Below, piece after piece: positions 1-12,900 of a DNA stretch of 64,000 nt. Both the position numbers and the translations under genes were made by a program. Location: assembly GCF_028858725.1 (NCBI RefSeq), contig NC_084790.1:34203031-34267030 (forward strand), given 5' to 3'. This stretch comes from Colius striatus (lineage: Eukaryota; Chordata; Aves; Coliiformes; Coliidae). The notes under the pieces are model-generated. The model was not told the origin of the DNA and did no database searches. It worked only from the letters and a program-made list of their open reading frames with translations. Numbering within the stretch: the stretch's first letter is position 1; every line of letters starts with the position of its first letter.

Positions 1-3000
1 TCTCTGCCCTCAGGGAACTGCTGTGTTGGCTCAGAGACAAAGATTGTCTCTTTAAACACATGATGCAACCAAAATGAATAAATCTGCCAATGTCTGCAAG
101 TGGACCAGTTCAGCAGTAGTAAATACTAGGTATATATAGGCATGTCAGCTGTGTGCCTTGTAGAAAATAATCCCCAGAACGTTCACCTCTTTATTTTATG
201 GTCAAAAAAAAGTCTGTTTTTCATGAGGTTGACTAGGGCCTGGATGAGTTTTTTTAGTACAGAGTGGCAACAGGCCATTAGGGAAACTGTCATGGCTTAG
301 AGAGTGAAATCCAACAGCTGCAACCATCACCCATACAGTTGCACAGAAACCAGGAGATGGCACAAAATCTGATCTCTTTGGCTGGTGGATCCCTATATGT
401 TAAAATCCCACTTCAGGAGAGATTTTAGCTAGCTCTATATTCTTCCTGTGTTGCCAAGGTAGCAAGATGTTGAAGGGTTTGGAAGAGAGGCTGTAACAGT
501 TTTGCTGTCAACTTCTTCCTGAGAAAACCGTTCCCCCTGGACTGGCTACCCATCACAGCAGAGGAGCTGAGGCTCCTCAACTTCTCTGTGCTTTGAGAAG
601 CCTCCTTTTTTCACTTGCAAACTGGGGGGATATGTGTGGCTGGCTGTGTCTGAGAGGTGCTGTGTGTACAGGAGCTGTGTGCTCTACCATTTGTCACTGA
701 ATAGGCCCAGCATGAATGCTATCATACTTCACACTATCATACGTCAGAAGGGAAAAGTGCCTTTTGGTTTGTATCATTTAAAGCTGTGGTGTATTTGAAT
801 GGTGCCTTGAAAGCCATAAGGCAGTGATTTATGATGCCTTTTTATCTAATGATGTAACACACCCGAGAACCTTACCCTTGAGCCACAGAGGAACAAACTT
901 CAACTGGTTTCCTCTTCATCTGTATTGCATCACTCCCTTAATTGGGAAAGATCAGCATTACTGAGCAGAAGGCACAGAAACCAAAGAACCTCTTTGCCAA
1001 ACACTTTCATGTGATGTGACTTACTTCTCCTGCCTCCTGCCCTGGTGAGAGAGTAGGGCAGAGTATTGCTATCATCTCAGTCTCTTGGCAGACCAGGGCT
1101 GGGACACAGATCCTCCAGCACATGTGGGTGACACCCCAGAAGTAAGTCCTGCATCCTCAGCAGCATGAATTAGATACATAAAATAAAGATACAGCAGGAA
1201 ATCCTCCTGATTTATAGTGCAATAACCACTGTGATAGCTGTCAGGGATAACTCAAAATACATCTACATGTAGTTGGTATCCAGCACCCTGTTATCAAGCC
1301 CATAACTTGATTGCCTCCTGTAGAGCATGGAACTTAATACCCAAAGCAGGAGGCTATTCAGAGATTTCACACTGTGCCATTGGCTGCTGGACTAGTACAT
1401 GTTACTAAATCTGAGCTGGCAGTGCAATGGCAGTAATACACAGAGCAGTTTACCCAATGCTTATTCCAACAACGAGGTATAAGGAGGGGGGCTGCTACGG
1501 GTAGGAAATCCAAAGCTGCTGCTGCTGTATTTCATAGGATAGGGCAGAATATAAGATTAATCATCTTGTCTGCATACTTGTTTTACTGCAGGCTATTAAA
1601 ACTAACGGTTACTCTTGTACTGAATCCAGTAGACTGAATGCATGCTTTATTTTTTGGGCCACGAAAAAAACCCAGCCTGTTTGATAAGCAAGTTTGGAAC
1701 AGAACTTTGGGTACCTTCTTTGACAACCAGATCCAGCAGTGCATCTTTGCTTTTATGGGGCCTGTTTCACATTTCATCAAATTTAACAGGCCCAGGAATA
1801 TGTTTAAGTACTTAAATACCTCTCCTGTTTTTTTTTTCTATGCTCAGCACAAACTGACAATTGGGAACTCTTTTCACATACTGTGAAAATTAAGATTACT
1901 TTGATTTTGTTTTCTTCTTGCTCCAAACAACAAATAATGCAGTAACAGATGTTATAGTCACCAACAAAAACCTTGTACTGTGATTAGCTATTATTAGTAT
2001 GTCTCCAATCCCCAGGGGATTAAGTGGTCACCTAAGCATGTCTTCGAGTGTCACCTATGTCTCACACGGACATAAACTAATCTGTTTATTGGAAACAGAT
2101 GAAGTGGTAAATATTTTGAAGTCCTTCTAATTTACAGAAAACACTGCAGTTCACCTCTCAGGGTGGGAAAGCACACTTCTGTACTTGGATTTGGTGTCAG
2201 GGGAAAGCCCTTTGAAAATCTAGTGGGCAACTACCCGACAGAAAGCAGTTTAAGAAGTTACATTTTAGATAATTATTTAAGTAGCCAAGCATTTTAAAGA
2301 AAGTAAATGGGCTTTCTGTGGTTTTTTCTTTCACTTCTAAATGAAGTAAATGCTAGTGAAGAAGACACAAGTAAAAGGAGCATGTGCCCAGTGAGCTGAA
2401 AGTAGGCAGCAGAGTCTGCCCAAGGCCACAGGTTACAAGTTGTGCCTGAATTAATAGAGCTGGTTATCTACTCACTTGGTGATGGAGGCTGCCAGCCCTG
2501 TGCAGACCTTCCAGGGACCTGCTCACCCTGCAGCACAGTAACTGTGGTGAGCAGAGAGTGAGAGCTGAAGAATCAGTTTGCCATCTTTTTAGAAAACCAA
2601 GACAAGGAGTCCAGGCAGGATGAGGTAGATCCACACTGCCCAGAACATGAAGCAGCTGGAACGTCTTTATAGCAGCTGGGGGTGTGCCATCTCCTCATAC
2701 CTCCACATTATTTGGTGTCCTGAATAAATTCAAAATACCCAGGGAGAAGAAGGGTCCCTTATGCATAACACTGGCCAGCCCCAAAGTGCTCCACCAGCCA
2801 CAAAGAATGCCACTTACAAAGAGTGAAGAGCATAGAGTGTGATGGCATGGCTTCACCATAGCTGGGGAGAGCATGGGGGTGGCAGCCAGTCTCTCCATCA
2901 GTGGAGAGAGACATGCAGGGGCATTTGCTCCTGCACTCCCAGCCTGGGACAGGTGCTCTCATCCCCCACTTAACAGGTCACTGCCCTGTCAGCTTGCCCA

Positions 3001-4050
3001 GGTTGCCTTTGAAGCCATGTAGACAGCATGAGTAGGTTATACTTAGTCCCTCCGCCAGCCATGTGCGTGCAAAAGTATCACTCCCTCTATGGTCTAAGTG
3101 GAAGCTGCACAGAGGCCAAACCAAACACTTCTCTGGCAGCAATCAAGAACTGTTCTAAACAAGTTGCCTGGAAATCAACACAATTTGCACTAGCTGCAGG
3201 TCAACTTCAGGAATTCCTGGACAAGCAGAAGTGAGGGATCTCTGCAGCAAGTCCAACACATCCAGAAGGCTTTAGCTTTACTCTGAACATCCAGATCAAT
3301 GTATTAGTACTGTATCACTCCCTGGGTGTTGCTGTAGGAACCAGAGGGTCATCAATAGCGGTTATGTGCAAGACAGCTGCCTCCTTGATGGCTGTTTGAA
3401 GCTAAATCTCTGAGGTGAGCCTGTGTGGAAAGATTACATGGGCAGTCTTTGTAGTTGGTGAAATTCTCTGCCCACCTGGGGAAATTTTAAGAATGGCAGG
3501 CATAGTTGCTACCAAAATTATTTTTCTAGCTGTTTCTGCCTTCTCATCTTTTTGTGCTTTGTTGTATCCCCACAGAAGGCTTTTAGGAAGAACCTCTTAG
3601 GAAGGAGAGAGATAAACTATTTATGTAACTGGAAATGCTGACAAGATGAGCTGGGAAGAATGGGTATGAAGATGCTTCAGTGCACAGGAGAACTGAGGAC
3701 TCTAAGATTTTGATGTGAACATGAAGGCAAAATCTATATTTTCCCCAGTAGATAATGTGTTAACATCTTTCTACTCTTGCAAGGATCACCTCCATAGAAC
3801 TAATCATGTACTTATCCCATGCAAGTTGTCAAATATGTGAACACATGTCTATGCAGATGAATATGTACAGTCCATGAGTTTCTCAGGTTAATGCTCTGTG
3901 CTTATTCTTCTAACACGTGTTAAAAGTGGAAAGACTTCAATCTGACAAAGGTGTGGTACAATCACATCAACAGACTTACTAGCTTTCTGGGCAGCATTTT
4001 TCCATTATGTAAAAGCAGTGTTTGTATTAGTACAGCAGTCAGACCCACCA
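1..4050. other. Upstream intergenic DNA, no gene recognised
   Basis: Moderately AT-rich sequence without a recognisable coding exon, RNA gene or clear transposable element. Open frames here are short and show no family resemblance. It precedes the purpurin promoter. Distal regulatory DNA or an exon of a neighbouring gene cannot be excluded by reading alone. Confidence 0.6.
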
Positions 4051-4056
4051 GTGTGA

Positions 4057-4098
4057 GGATTACAGTTGGTTTTTACATAATGGATTATCCAAGATTAA
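4057..4098 (+). promoter_or_regulatory. Cluster of OTX/CRX-type homeodomain motifs upstream of purpurin
   Basis: GGATTA occurs at 4057-4062 and 4082-4087, and AGATTA at 4092-4097, all within about 100 bases upstream of a TATA-like box. K50 homeodomain factors OTX2 and CRX bind TAATCC/GGATTA, and CRX drives photoreceptor genes. Purpurin is known as a photoreceptor product in chick, so the cluster fits. The motifs are short and occupancy is inferred. Confidence 0.5.
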
Positions 4099-4154
4099 GT
4101 GTTTTATTGAGGCACACAAGCAAAAATAACCAATTAGTGACTTTGCAGATTCAT

Positions 4155-4163
4155 TATTTAAAG
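4155..4163 (+). promoter_or_regulatory. TATA-like box of purpurin
   Basis: TATTTAAAG-type element about 30 bases before a likely start site near 4187. It sits just upstream of an exon-like segment that ends in a strong donor at 4256/4257. Function is inferred from position and spacing. Confidence 0.45.
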
Positions 4164-4186
4164 GCGGCTGGAGCACAATTGACACA

Positions 4187-4256
4187 AAACTCTCCTGCTG
4201 ATTGCAGCACAGAAGCAGAGTGGTCTTGGGGATCTCCAACGCCTCTATCCCAACAG
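4187..4256 (+). other. RBP4L: Purpurin 5' noncoding exon (start approximate)
   Basis: The segment follows the TATA-like box and ends CAACAG|GTAGGT, a good splice donor at 4257. The first coding exon opens at 5090 after a TCTTGCAG acceptor, one base before the ATG, so a separate upstream untranslated exon is required; this is the best candidate nearby. The start coordinate is estimated from TATA spacing. Confidence 0.45.
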
Positions 4257-5090
4257 GTAGGTCTCTTCAGTAGTAGCGGGCCCAATCAGAATCTCTTGCA
4301 ACAGGGAAGTGCAGCTTGCACTGGGAAGCAGCTGGGAAGGGAGTAGCTGCTCAGGTGTTTGGAAGCCCTGGGTTGATTGCTCAGCTTGGGTGCTGTAGAC
4401 AGATTTCAGGTAACTGTGTTTTATCCTGGTATCTGTACAGGTATTCAGGATCAAATACTCTGCAAGGATGTATATGCAGATGCTCTTTTCCCAAAGTGTG
4501 AGGAACAAATATGCTGGGATATGGATGAGCTGGGATACCTGAGACCAATAAAGCTATGGCCATCTTGTGGCTGTCCTACAATGGCAGAACAAGCCTCTAG
4601 AAACTGAGTATTATTTGTCATGTTTCTCTAGAGGGAATGGTCTAAGGACAGACAATACAAAGATTTATTTTGTCATCAGAGTAGGCACCTAGGAAGAGTC
4701 TGTTTCAGTGATGAGATCTGGTCATAAAGAGCATAGCTTTGCTGGCTTGACATTATTCTTGTGAAAACAAAAATTCTAAAAATTTCAATTTTTTACTGAG
4801 CCTTACCAACCTTACCCAGAATATGGCTTGATTTATAATACAAAAATATTGTGAACCACAATACTACTACTGGCAAGCAAAATACTCTTACAAAGTAATT
4901 GCTATTGATGTTGACTTTTGGCTGGATTTAGGCACCACAATGGCCCAGTGGCTTCTCACTGGAGGAGTTGATAGTCTACTCTGCATGGAAAGAAGCTAGT
5001 TTTAAAATGAAGGGAATGTGTCCGTGGGCACAGTGCCAGCTACCCACATCTGCTGCATAAAATAAAACTCACTTGCTTTTGTCTTGCAGA

Positions 5091-5207
5091 ATGAAATACA
5101 CACAGTATGTTCTCCTGGCCTCGATCTTCTCCACTGTTGAATATAGCCTAGCCCAGACCTGTGCAGTGGAATCTTTCTCTGTGAAAGACAATTTTGATCC
5201 AAAAAGG
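5091..5207 (+). CDS. RBP4L: Purpurin coding exon 1
   Basis: Residues 1-39: the signal peptide and the N-terminal strand with a conserved cysteine (C24). The acceptor is TCTTGCAG at 5082-5089; the donor AGG|GTAATT is at 5208. Phase 0. Confidence 0.95.
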
Positions 5208-8200
5208 GTAATTATGGTTACTTCATCAGTATATGTGAAGAAGCTTAACATATAAACTGTTTTTCCATGTTACAGGTTGTGTTAATCCAAAGGGGATCCT
5301 CACCACAAGTTAACTTCTTTTCTTTACTCTCTCTCAGACACTGCTCCTGTAGTTAACTTTTGATGGCCTCCCTGTCTGTCAGTCACCTGTTGAGATCTTG
5401 TTTTCATTTTACCAGACACTGCTAGTACATTTTCAGGGGACCTTTTTCTTTTTTTCATAGAGATGTTCCTCTCCTGAATCTCATTTAATTTCCCCTGCTG
5501 TTCCTCCCCCCAACACATCCTTTCTTCTTCATAGTGCCTAGAGTCCTCTCTCTCTGCTTTGCTGGGTAAATCTTTTTCACCATCATATATAAACTGTGGC
5601 TGCCAGCAGCCACAGGAGTGGCTCCAGACAGCTGGCTAAAGTCTTTTTGGCAGCAATTTGGAAAATGGAAAAGGGGCCTGCACAGGAACAGGAAAGAACA
5701 GTCCTGACTCCCAGTAGGCATCTTGGGATGGGAGAAGCTTTCAGTGTGGAGTCAGTGTGACAGGAATGTCTCACATGATGATGAGTATGTGCACACAGGA
5801 AGACCCACTCGTCCTAGACCCAATCCTCCTGGCACAGAAGCAAAGGTTCATCAGGTGGCATAGCAGGACTTTGGTGCTACATACCCACAAAAACTCAGAC
5901 TTTCTCCATCAGACAAGCAATTGCTAGTTAGAAGGGCACTATGTGTGTATATATGTATACATATATATATATAAAAGTTAATCTTCCCATGGTGATTAAT
6001 CCAGTTGTTAATCCAGTTGTCTTCCATGTTAGTATGCCGGGAAATGGTATGCCCTGGCCAAGAAGGATCCAGAAGGCCTCTTCCTTCAGGACAACATCTC
6101 TGCTGAATACACTGTGGAGGAAGATGGCACAATGACAGCTTCTTCCAAAGGCCGAGTGAAGCTTTTTGGGTGAGTTCTCTTGACTTTCGGCTGTAGCTGT
6201 TGCCATAAGGTATTAGAGAAGGGGGACATGTATGTGATCTACCCTTGGCACACACCACGACTGGCTTTTGTTCATCAAAAAGAGAAGCTCAATCAAGATC
6301 ATGTATTAGAAGTGAGAGATACTTTTGAGTCCTGGATTACTTCTCAACCTGGCTCTGGTCTGGGTTCATCAAAAAAGCATAAAGTCAATTATGAAGTCAA
6401 ATCTTGAGTGATGGTGCTATTAAGTAAATGGATTGCAACCAAGTGAGAGGAGCTAGCAAAGCCTGCAGGGCTGAGGGTGCTGGGCAGCTCTCGTTTCACT
6501 GAGAGGTTGAGGGGAAGGGGAGGAGTGTAAGTGAGCATTACTTTCACACATCTTTCAACAGTGTTGGATGGGAGGAAAACAAAGAGTTAACTCTTGGACA
6601 ACATTGCACTGCCTGAATAGAAAGATGAAAGGAAGCTTAAGACCTTTGTCTGTTGATCATGGTTGCTATAAGGAATTACAGTATGTAAAGGTATTAAATG
6701 GCTTTCTGGGTGTACCAAAAAAAATCCTACAGCAAAACTGGGGCTTCAAGCAGGCTATCAAAAACTGTCCTAATAGCATGAATAGTTGAGTAGAGCTGTG
6801 AGTAGGCCAACCAGAGAAGAGCATTAGAAAAAAATGATGATGAAGACGGGAAGATAGAGTGTTCAGGCAGCTACGGGGTTCCTGCAGCCTTGGACAGCAG
6901 AGTAGCTATTATTTCTGTGCTTGTAACAGACATCCCTGTGCCAACAGAGCTAAGAAGGGTTAGGGTGAGGAAAGCCAACTCCCTGCCTCCATCTGGGGAC
7001 ACAGCAAATGAGTCCAAAGGCAGGTTAGCTCACACTGCAAACTGCTAGTAGGGAGCCAAACAATGACGTTGTCCATCATTTTGCTCAGTGGCTGTCTACT
7101 CATACAGGAATGGGTGGTAAAAAGCCTGATGAGCTGGAGGAGATCCAGGTCACTGCTCCAGTGCCAGCACAGCTGCTCAGCAGAGAGGGGGAAACAGATG
7201 GCAGTAATGCATTGTCAGTGGTGAGAGGCTGTCAGAGTTGCATTACTTCAAGACAGTGACTCTGCATCAAGAAAGGCCATGCCCGAGATAGTTGTGGTGA
7301 ACTGCACCCTGATTCTCACCCAGGTACTGAGGGACACCTGCCGGAAGCTCAGACGTTGCAGGGTTTTACTTTCAGTCTCATGTGTCTCATTGCAGGTTCT
7401 GGGTGATCTGTGCCGACATGGCTGCTCAGTATACAGTACCTGACCCAACCACTCCAGCAAAAATGTACATGACCTATCAAGGCCTGGCCAGCTACCTCTC
7501 CAGCGGTGGTGAGTGAACTTCTCCCAGTGTTAGTCAAGAGCTTAAAGGTGTTCAGATTTGTGTGTTTCAGTATATAACCAGGAAAAAACAGCTGACCACA
7601 GGTTGCTCCAAGAAGAGACAAAACATTCTTTGGGAGGGGAAGAGGTGTGCAGGGGAACCACACAAACACACACAACATGCTTTTTCCAAGCAGTGATTTT
7701 TGTCTCCACAGAAGTGGCAGGATCTAGGGACTCCTCAGAGTCCCCATCTACTTACCATATATATTAAAAGGGAGCACACAGCTTAGAGGCAATGGGCCCC
7801 TATAGATGTGGGATTCCAGCTGTGGAGGCTGGGCAGGACTTGGCTTGTTAATGCATAGGAATGCGTAAGAAATATAGAAATATATAATGCATAAGAAATA
7901 CAGTAACATAACACTGTAGGTAAGCCACACCACAATGCACTTAGGTGAGCAAAGCTGGAAAACAAGAGGCATGTTTTGCTGAGCCTTTTAGTATACGAAA
8001 TTCATGGATAAAATTTCATTTTCATGCCTTACTGTCCCGTACTTGAGCGAAAACATAAAGTGATCTTTTCTCACTGAAAACCTGGGAAGTCCTAGTCCTC
8101 TTAACACTTCTAGCTGAGAAACCAAGGGTGAAAAGACACTGAGCACCGTGGAGAACAACCTAGGCTCAAGACACCCAGTGCTTCTCTTCATGGTACGGAG

Positions 8201-9756
8201 ATAAACTGGACGTGGGAGGTGACTTTAGGTCCACTGGGAAGCCATTGATGTCTAGATCTGAGGTGGACCATGGGTGCTCTGTTTTGCCCACCATGACAAA
8301 AGTGTGTTCTTGTGTTTCAGGGGACAACTACTGGGTGATTGACACTGATTATGATAACTATGCCATTACCTATGCCTGCCGCAGTCTAAAGGAGGATGGC
8401 TCCTGTGATGATGGCTACTCCCTGATCTTCTCGCGCAACCCTCGTGGCCTGCCCCCTGTCATTCAGCGCATTGTGCGCCAGAAGCAGGAAGAGATCTGCA
8501 TGTCTGGCCAGTTCCAGCCCGTGCTTCAGTCAGGTACTTTGGGGCTAATTAGCAAACTCGTTGAAATGGCTGCACTGGCAGCTGGTAGAGTTGCATTTGC
8601 TGTATGTGACAGAATTGTATGTAGCAAACTGAGTTGCACTCTGTAAGCAATTTCCCCTTAATGCTGTATGTCATGAGAAAACAGCTGCAAAGGGAACTCC
8701 CCACCAGTGACAGCCTGTTACAGGGTGGTTGTTCTCCTCTAAGTGCCTTAGGTTTGCCCTTACAGGAACCCTGTGTTCTGAACGTGGCACACTACCAAAG
8801 GAAGGTCTGCTTTGTTCCGCTAACAGATAGGATAGAGAGGAGTGTAACAACCTGGTGCTTCTGCACTTGGAAATGCTCATCTTGGCCAACTAGGAAACAC
8901 TTTCCTGTAGGTCTGTGCACGGTCCTCCAGAAAAGGAGAAGCTGCCTGCAGAAAGGAGCACACTCACTCTTCTGAGCTTCACCATGACCTGTGTCCTGGG
9001 CCATCTGAGTAGCAGAGAGAAGTGGCTCTGAGCAGCAGTTCTGACTGCCAGCAGTGGGACAATGTGTACACATACAGTCCAACAGAGCATGTCTAAAGTG
9101 CATTTTGAGAGATCCTTTTTTCTTGAGGCATGTGAACTGATCTTCCAGCTCATATGCTGTCTCATGAGACAGGCAAATAATTCTTTAAGGCTATGGTGGA
9201 GGCAGAAATGCCTCTTTTTTTGGCAGCTGAGAGCCTACACCCTGCACACACACACTGTCTTGCCTACAGGTTGGCAGTTTACTAAGCCAGGCCTAAGGAC
9301 CTGGGCTGGGGTCTTGCCACAGTAACACATCTCCTGCACCACTGGTGCTAAAATAGCAGCTAAAATGTTCTGAGTGGCACATCGTTGCATGAGGCAGTCC
9401 TCCACCACAGGGCAGCTGCTGGCATCATCCGAGGTCACAGGCCTGGAATGGCCATCCTTGCGTTTGTGCTCGCCCCCTGCACTGCTTGCTGTGGTGGAGT
9501 GAGGGCAGTTGACTTGTCATCTTGTGCCTAGGTGCTCACATAAGGCAAAAACTCAAACTCAGGGCTAGCTGTGAGTTGCCAAGTCTGCACAAGTGCTATG
9601 CCAACAGATACAGAGCAACTTTTGCTCACCCCCGCCCTCCACATCTGTGATTCAGAAGTACCCTAGGAATACCACAGCTAAACGCTGTTAAAGCACTTTG
9701 GAAATTTACTTACAAGGACTAAAGTCTACTTTTGTTTCTTTTCAGGGGCTTGCTAA
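5091..9756 (+). CDS. RBP4L: Purpurin, secreted retinol-binding lipocalin (five coding exons)
   Basis: Coding exons: 5091-5207, 6033-6169, 7396-7508, 8321-8533, 9746-9756, total 591 nt, 196 residues plus TAA. All introns are GT-AG and phases join cleanly. Residues 1-21 form a signal peptide; mature protein starts near QTC. Lipocalin motif 1 is GKW at 42-44 and motif 2 is TDYDNY at 131-136; one N-glycosylation sequon lies at N60. The family binds retinol in a beta-barrel. Purpurin is a secreted photoreceptor/retinal matrix protein related to plasma RBP4, and the 196-residue length equals what I recall for chick purpurin. The ATG at 5091 is one base after a splice acceptor. RBP4L is the fish-style symbol; naming in birds varies. 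The gene is convergent with IDUA. Confidence 0.96.
5208..6032. other. Purpurin intron with TG/TA microsatellite and 12-bp tandem
   Basis: Contains a TGTGTATATATG/TATA simple repeat at about 5941-5974. Just before the acceptor, TTAATCCAGTTG is repeated twice (5997-6020); each copy contains TAATCC. No coding content is seen. Confidence 0.6.
6033..6169 (+). CDS. RBP4L: Purpurin coding exon 2
   Basis: Residues 40-85. It carries the lipocalin GxW signature at the start of the barrel and the N60 sequon. The acceptor is TTAG with a rather weak pyrimidine tract; the donor is TTTGG|GTGAGT. Confidence 0.95.
7396..7508 (+). CDS. RBP4L: Purpurin coding exon 3
   Basis: Residues 85-123, barrel strands including [12 protein letters not shown]. 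The acceptor is TCATTGCAG and the donor GGTG|GTGAGT. Split glycine codons at both ends join in frame. Confidence 0.95.
8321..8533 (+). CDS. RBP4L: Purpurin coding exon 4
   Basis: Residues 123-194, with lipocalin motif TDYDNY (131-136), the disulfide cysteines and the C-terminal helix region ([10 protein letters not shown] and the run before EEIC). The acceptor is GTGTTTCAG and the donor TCAG|GTACTT. Confidence 0.96.
9746..9756 (+). CDS. RBP4L: Purpurin terminal coding exon (3 residues)
   Basis: Only eleven coding bases: the end of a split Gly codon, Ala, Cys and TAA. The acceptor is TTCTTTTCAG. The same exon continues into the 3' UTR. Confidence 0.9.
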
Positions 9757-9830
9757 AAGTACACTTCTGATCCTATCCTCAAGCACAGAAACCAGACCTC
9801 TTGGTCTTGTCTTGAAGTTGTCACTCAGGT

Positions 9831-9970
9831 AATAAAAAAAATCATGGTATGGACTAGTGTGTTTTTCCTGAAAGACATATGAAAATGTTGGGGTTTTTGT
9901 AAACTGCATACAATACAGCATTGATAATTCAATTTGCAGGGGAATTCCTAACGTGGCATTTGTCAATAAA
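9831..9970 (+). promoter_or_regulatory. Purpurin poly(A) signals
   Basis: AATAAA occurs at 9831-9836 and again at 9965-9970, 75 and 209 bases after the stop codon. Either would give a short 3' UTR; the second is followed by TG-rich sequence typical of a cleavage context. Confidence 0.6.
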
Positions 9971-9990
9971 GCATTTTTAAAAAACCACAC

Positions 9991-12900
9991 CTGTGCAACT
10001 TCTTCTTTGACCTTCTGTCCTCTTGGGGAGCAGGAAGAGCTGGGCCACTCTCCAAGAGATGAGATGGCAGCCACCTGTGGCTCCAGCACTGGCAACATAG
10101 TGTCCCTCCTTGGCACTGGGCAGGGGGGGTGACAGGGACAGGTGTCCTGACAGGGCTGGTGCCCACACAGAAACATGGGGACAGGGCAGGTCTGGGTTCA
10201 CTTGGGAAGTCCAGACCACCAGCAAGGGAAGCAAGGCAGATCTCCAGTGTGTCTGCAAGGTGGTTCCAGCATAGACCACATAACTTCCCCACCAACATTT
10301 CTGTTTTATTTCTGAAGCTAAGGTATCTTCTTGAAAAACTCTGGGATGAGGCTGATAGTGTGATCCTTGCTGCCTGGTAGTATCTTGTGGTCATTTCTGG
10401 TACACCTGAATACTCAAAGGTCTGCACAGAGTACTTCTAGCTACACTCTGAATCATACATGCAATAAAGGAGATGTTCCTTTCAAGAATGGTGGGACATT
10501 GCTTTAAAGGAGCAGTTATTTGCATTTCTAAAGGCATAAGTAGTAATTTACTCGCCATTACCTTCATAATCCAGCCTCCAGTATCTGAGAGGTGTAGAAA
10601 TGAAAGATATAGAACCAACAGGTTTTACAGCCAAAAATTTCACAGATAGAGGGGGAAAAATTAATAATATCCAAATAACTTCAGTTAGAAGAAGGGTAAC
10701 CTGAGTCAGTATTTTGACATGTACTTCCCACTGCTCAGAGTAAACTCACATTCACTTTGAATGCTTCCTATGAATAAAACTATGAGTGTAGAACACCCCC
10801 TGCACCCTGCTGATTCCCACAGTTTATCACAAACACACATTTCTACAACCAGTGGTTGCCAAGCATAGAGGGAAGACCAGGTTGAAAAGCCTCTGTACCT
10901 GAGGCTTTCAAAATGTATGTGGCACAAATTTAGTACTGAGGGAAGACCTTCAGGACACTACACTATAAAACAGCTTCTGCAAGTTGCTTGCACAATTTGA
11001 TCTATGGTATCTGTCGAAAGGAGTACAAAACCCACAGACCGCTCTTCTCCAAGGCCAGAGACACTAGCCCAGAGATGCAGGGAAGTCTTTCAAGCTTGCA
11101 CTTCTCAGGATTTCTCAGAAGGACTCCTAAGGCTCTCAACTAGCATCGAATAAAGCTGTTCCTTGCTATTGTGGTCTAGTGAAAGCTACCCTCGTGGTTA
11201 ATGAGATGGTGAGATGCCATCTAAAGCTAAGGACAGCAGCAGACAATGTAAACAAAAAACCACACAGATAAGAGACTCATAAGTGTTGAAAAAACACCAG
11301 CCGTTTGTCCTGGACTAAGTACAAGGTCATCGCATTGACTGAATGCTCAATACTTGTCCTGCTCTCCCATGAGCAGGATTGGGGTGGAGATCTGTGAACT
11401 TAGGACTTGCATCACAAGTGATTAGACAACACTAACCCTTTATGAAGGAACCTGGCCTTTGTCCAAGACACTCAGACCAATACAATCAGTTCTAGAGAAG
11501 TAGGATTTTATGCCTAGAGTTACAATAACTGTATGACCAAAGCAGATCAGAAGTCTAGCAAGAAGGGTCTACACACTTAAACAGGTGCATATTGTACTTG
11601 GCAATAGTCTGTCCAAATAAGACAGGCAGTGAAATCCCGTCTCAGACACACAAGTTTGTGCCTCCAGGTTTGTAAAAGGATGATGGTGATTCTGGAAGAA
11701 TAACACGCTCCAGGAATCTGCTTTGTTCCTGGAGGAACTGAGGGACCGTGTTCCCATTAGGATGGCATGCAGGCCCTCACCATATGATTTGGGGAGCTAA
11801 TAAACAGAAGGGAGTTAATCTGGATTTCTCCACTGACTACTTAAAATGTGAAAGATGAGGTCAGACAGGGCAAGCAGCTGCAAGTGTATTCTGATCTGAT
11901 CTTAATTTCTGTTGTTATTTTGACATAAACCATCTACAACGTCTACAGGTAGACATATTTCTGTCTGCCGTTTGAGGTAGCTGATGAGAACTAGTCTGTT
12001 ATCCTGTATTTTAAGCATATGTGTAGGTCTCAATTCATAATCTCTGTCCTGCACAAACTTTCCACTAACAAGAGAAATGAAAAAGCTGTATACAAATGAA
12101 AAGGACTGTTGTTTTGTCCTCAGAAAGTCCTTTAGTGCTGGCAGAAGGACTACAGCTGTGCAACAGCAGGAGGAACCCTGCAAGGACACTGCCCTTCACA
12201 TGCCAGTAAACCTCCTCCCAGCAAGGACGCTGCAAGTCCCGAGACCTGACGCAATGATACCATGTTGAGTTAGACCACTTTTCCCTGGGCTGTGGTAACT
12301 GAGGCAATATTTGCAGTTAAGTTCCTACCTAAGCCTTGAAATGTATGATGATCAGTCTCCTTTCATGTAATGTTTGAAGCCACACCAATCAAACTATTTT
12401 TTATACCTTGAGAACAGGCTTTACTTCCTAAGATTAAATTGTTGACACAAGAGTTTTGAGCATTTTCGGTAACGTAATGATCAAATCTTATTTTTACAGG
12501 TTTCATATGAAATAAACGTGAATAAAACCAGGTTTTGTTGGGTAGCACAAGAGACAGTAACAAGTGCAGACAACATAAAACACTTCTTTGAAAGATTTTT
12601 CCCTAGCATTCATTTTAATAAACAGTTGCAAAACCCCAGAAGCTTTTTCTTGAAGAGTGGACAAATGATCTTGTCTTGCAGTTGCAGTTAGATTATTTGG
12701 ATTTATGTCCAGCCAGAGACATACCTGACTGTATAATAAAATTAAAGGCTGTCCTAAAATTGTTTAGACTTGCTCATTGCTCAAAAGAATAAACTTTCAA
12801 TAAAGTAGCAAAGTAGAAAAAAACCTTGCTGAAGGTTAAAAACTTGCTTCTGAAGAGATGGTGCACCATATTTGGTCAGCTCTGCCTTCCATGCATATTT

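Larger units (their letters stand above)
6170..9745. other. Remaining purpurin introns
   Basis: The three introns (6170-7395, 7509-8320 and 8534-9745) hold no recognisable genes or mobile elements. Open frames within them are shadows or read-through of the purpurin exons. Confidence 0.6.

Noticed and set aside
1-4050. FGFRL1 exon, expected on this side of IDUA
   Set aside because: No immunoglobulin-domain or transmembrane exon could be read here.
9963-10427. Open frames of 144-154 codons on the minus strand beyond purpurin
   Set aside because: Mutually overlapping in different frames, one crossing the purpurin 3' UTR, with no family similarity.
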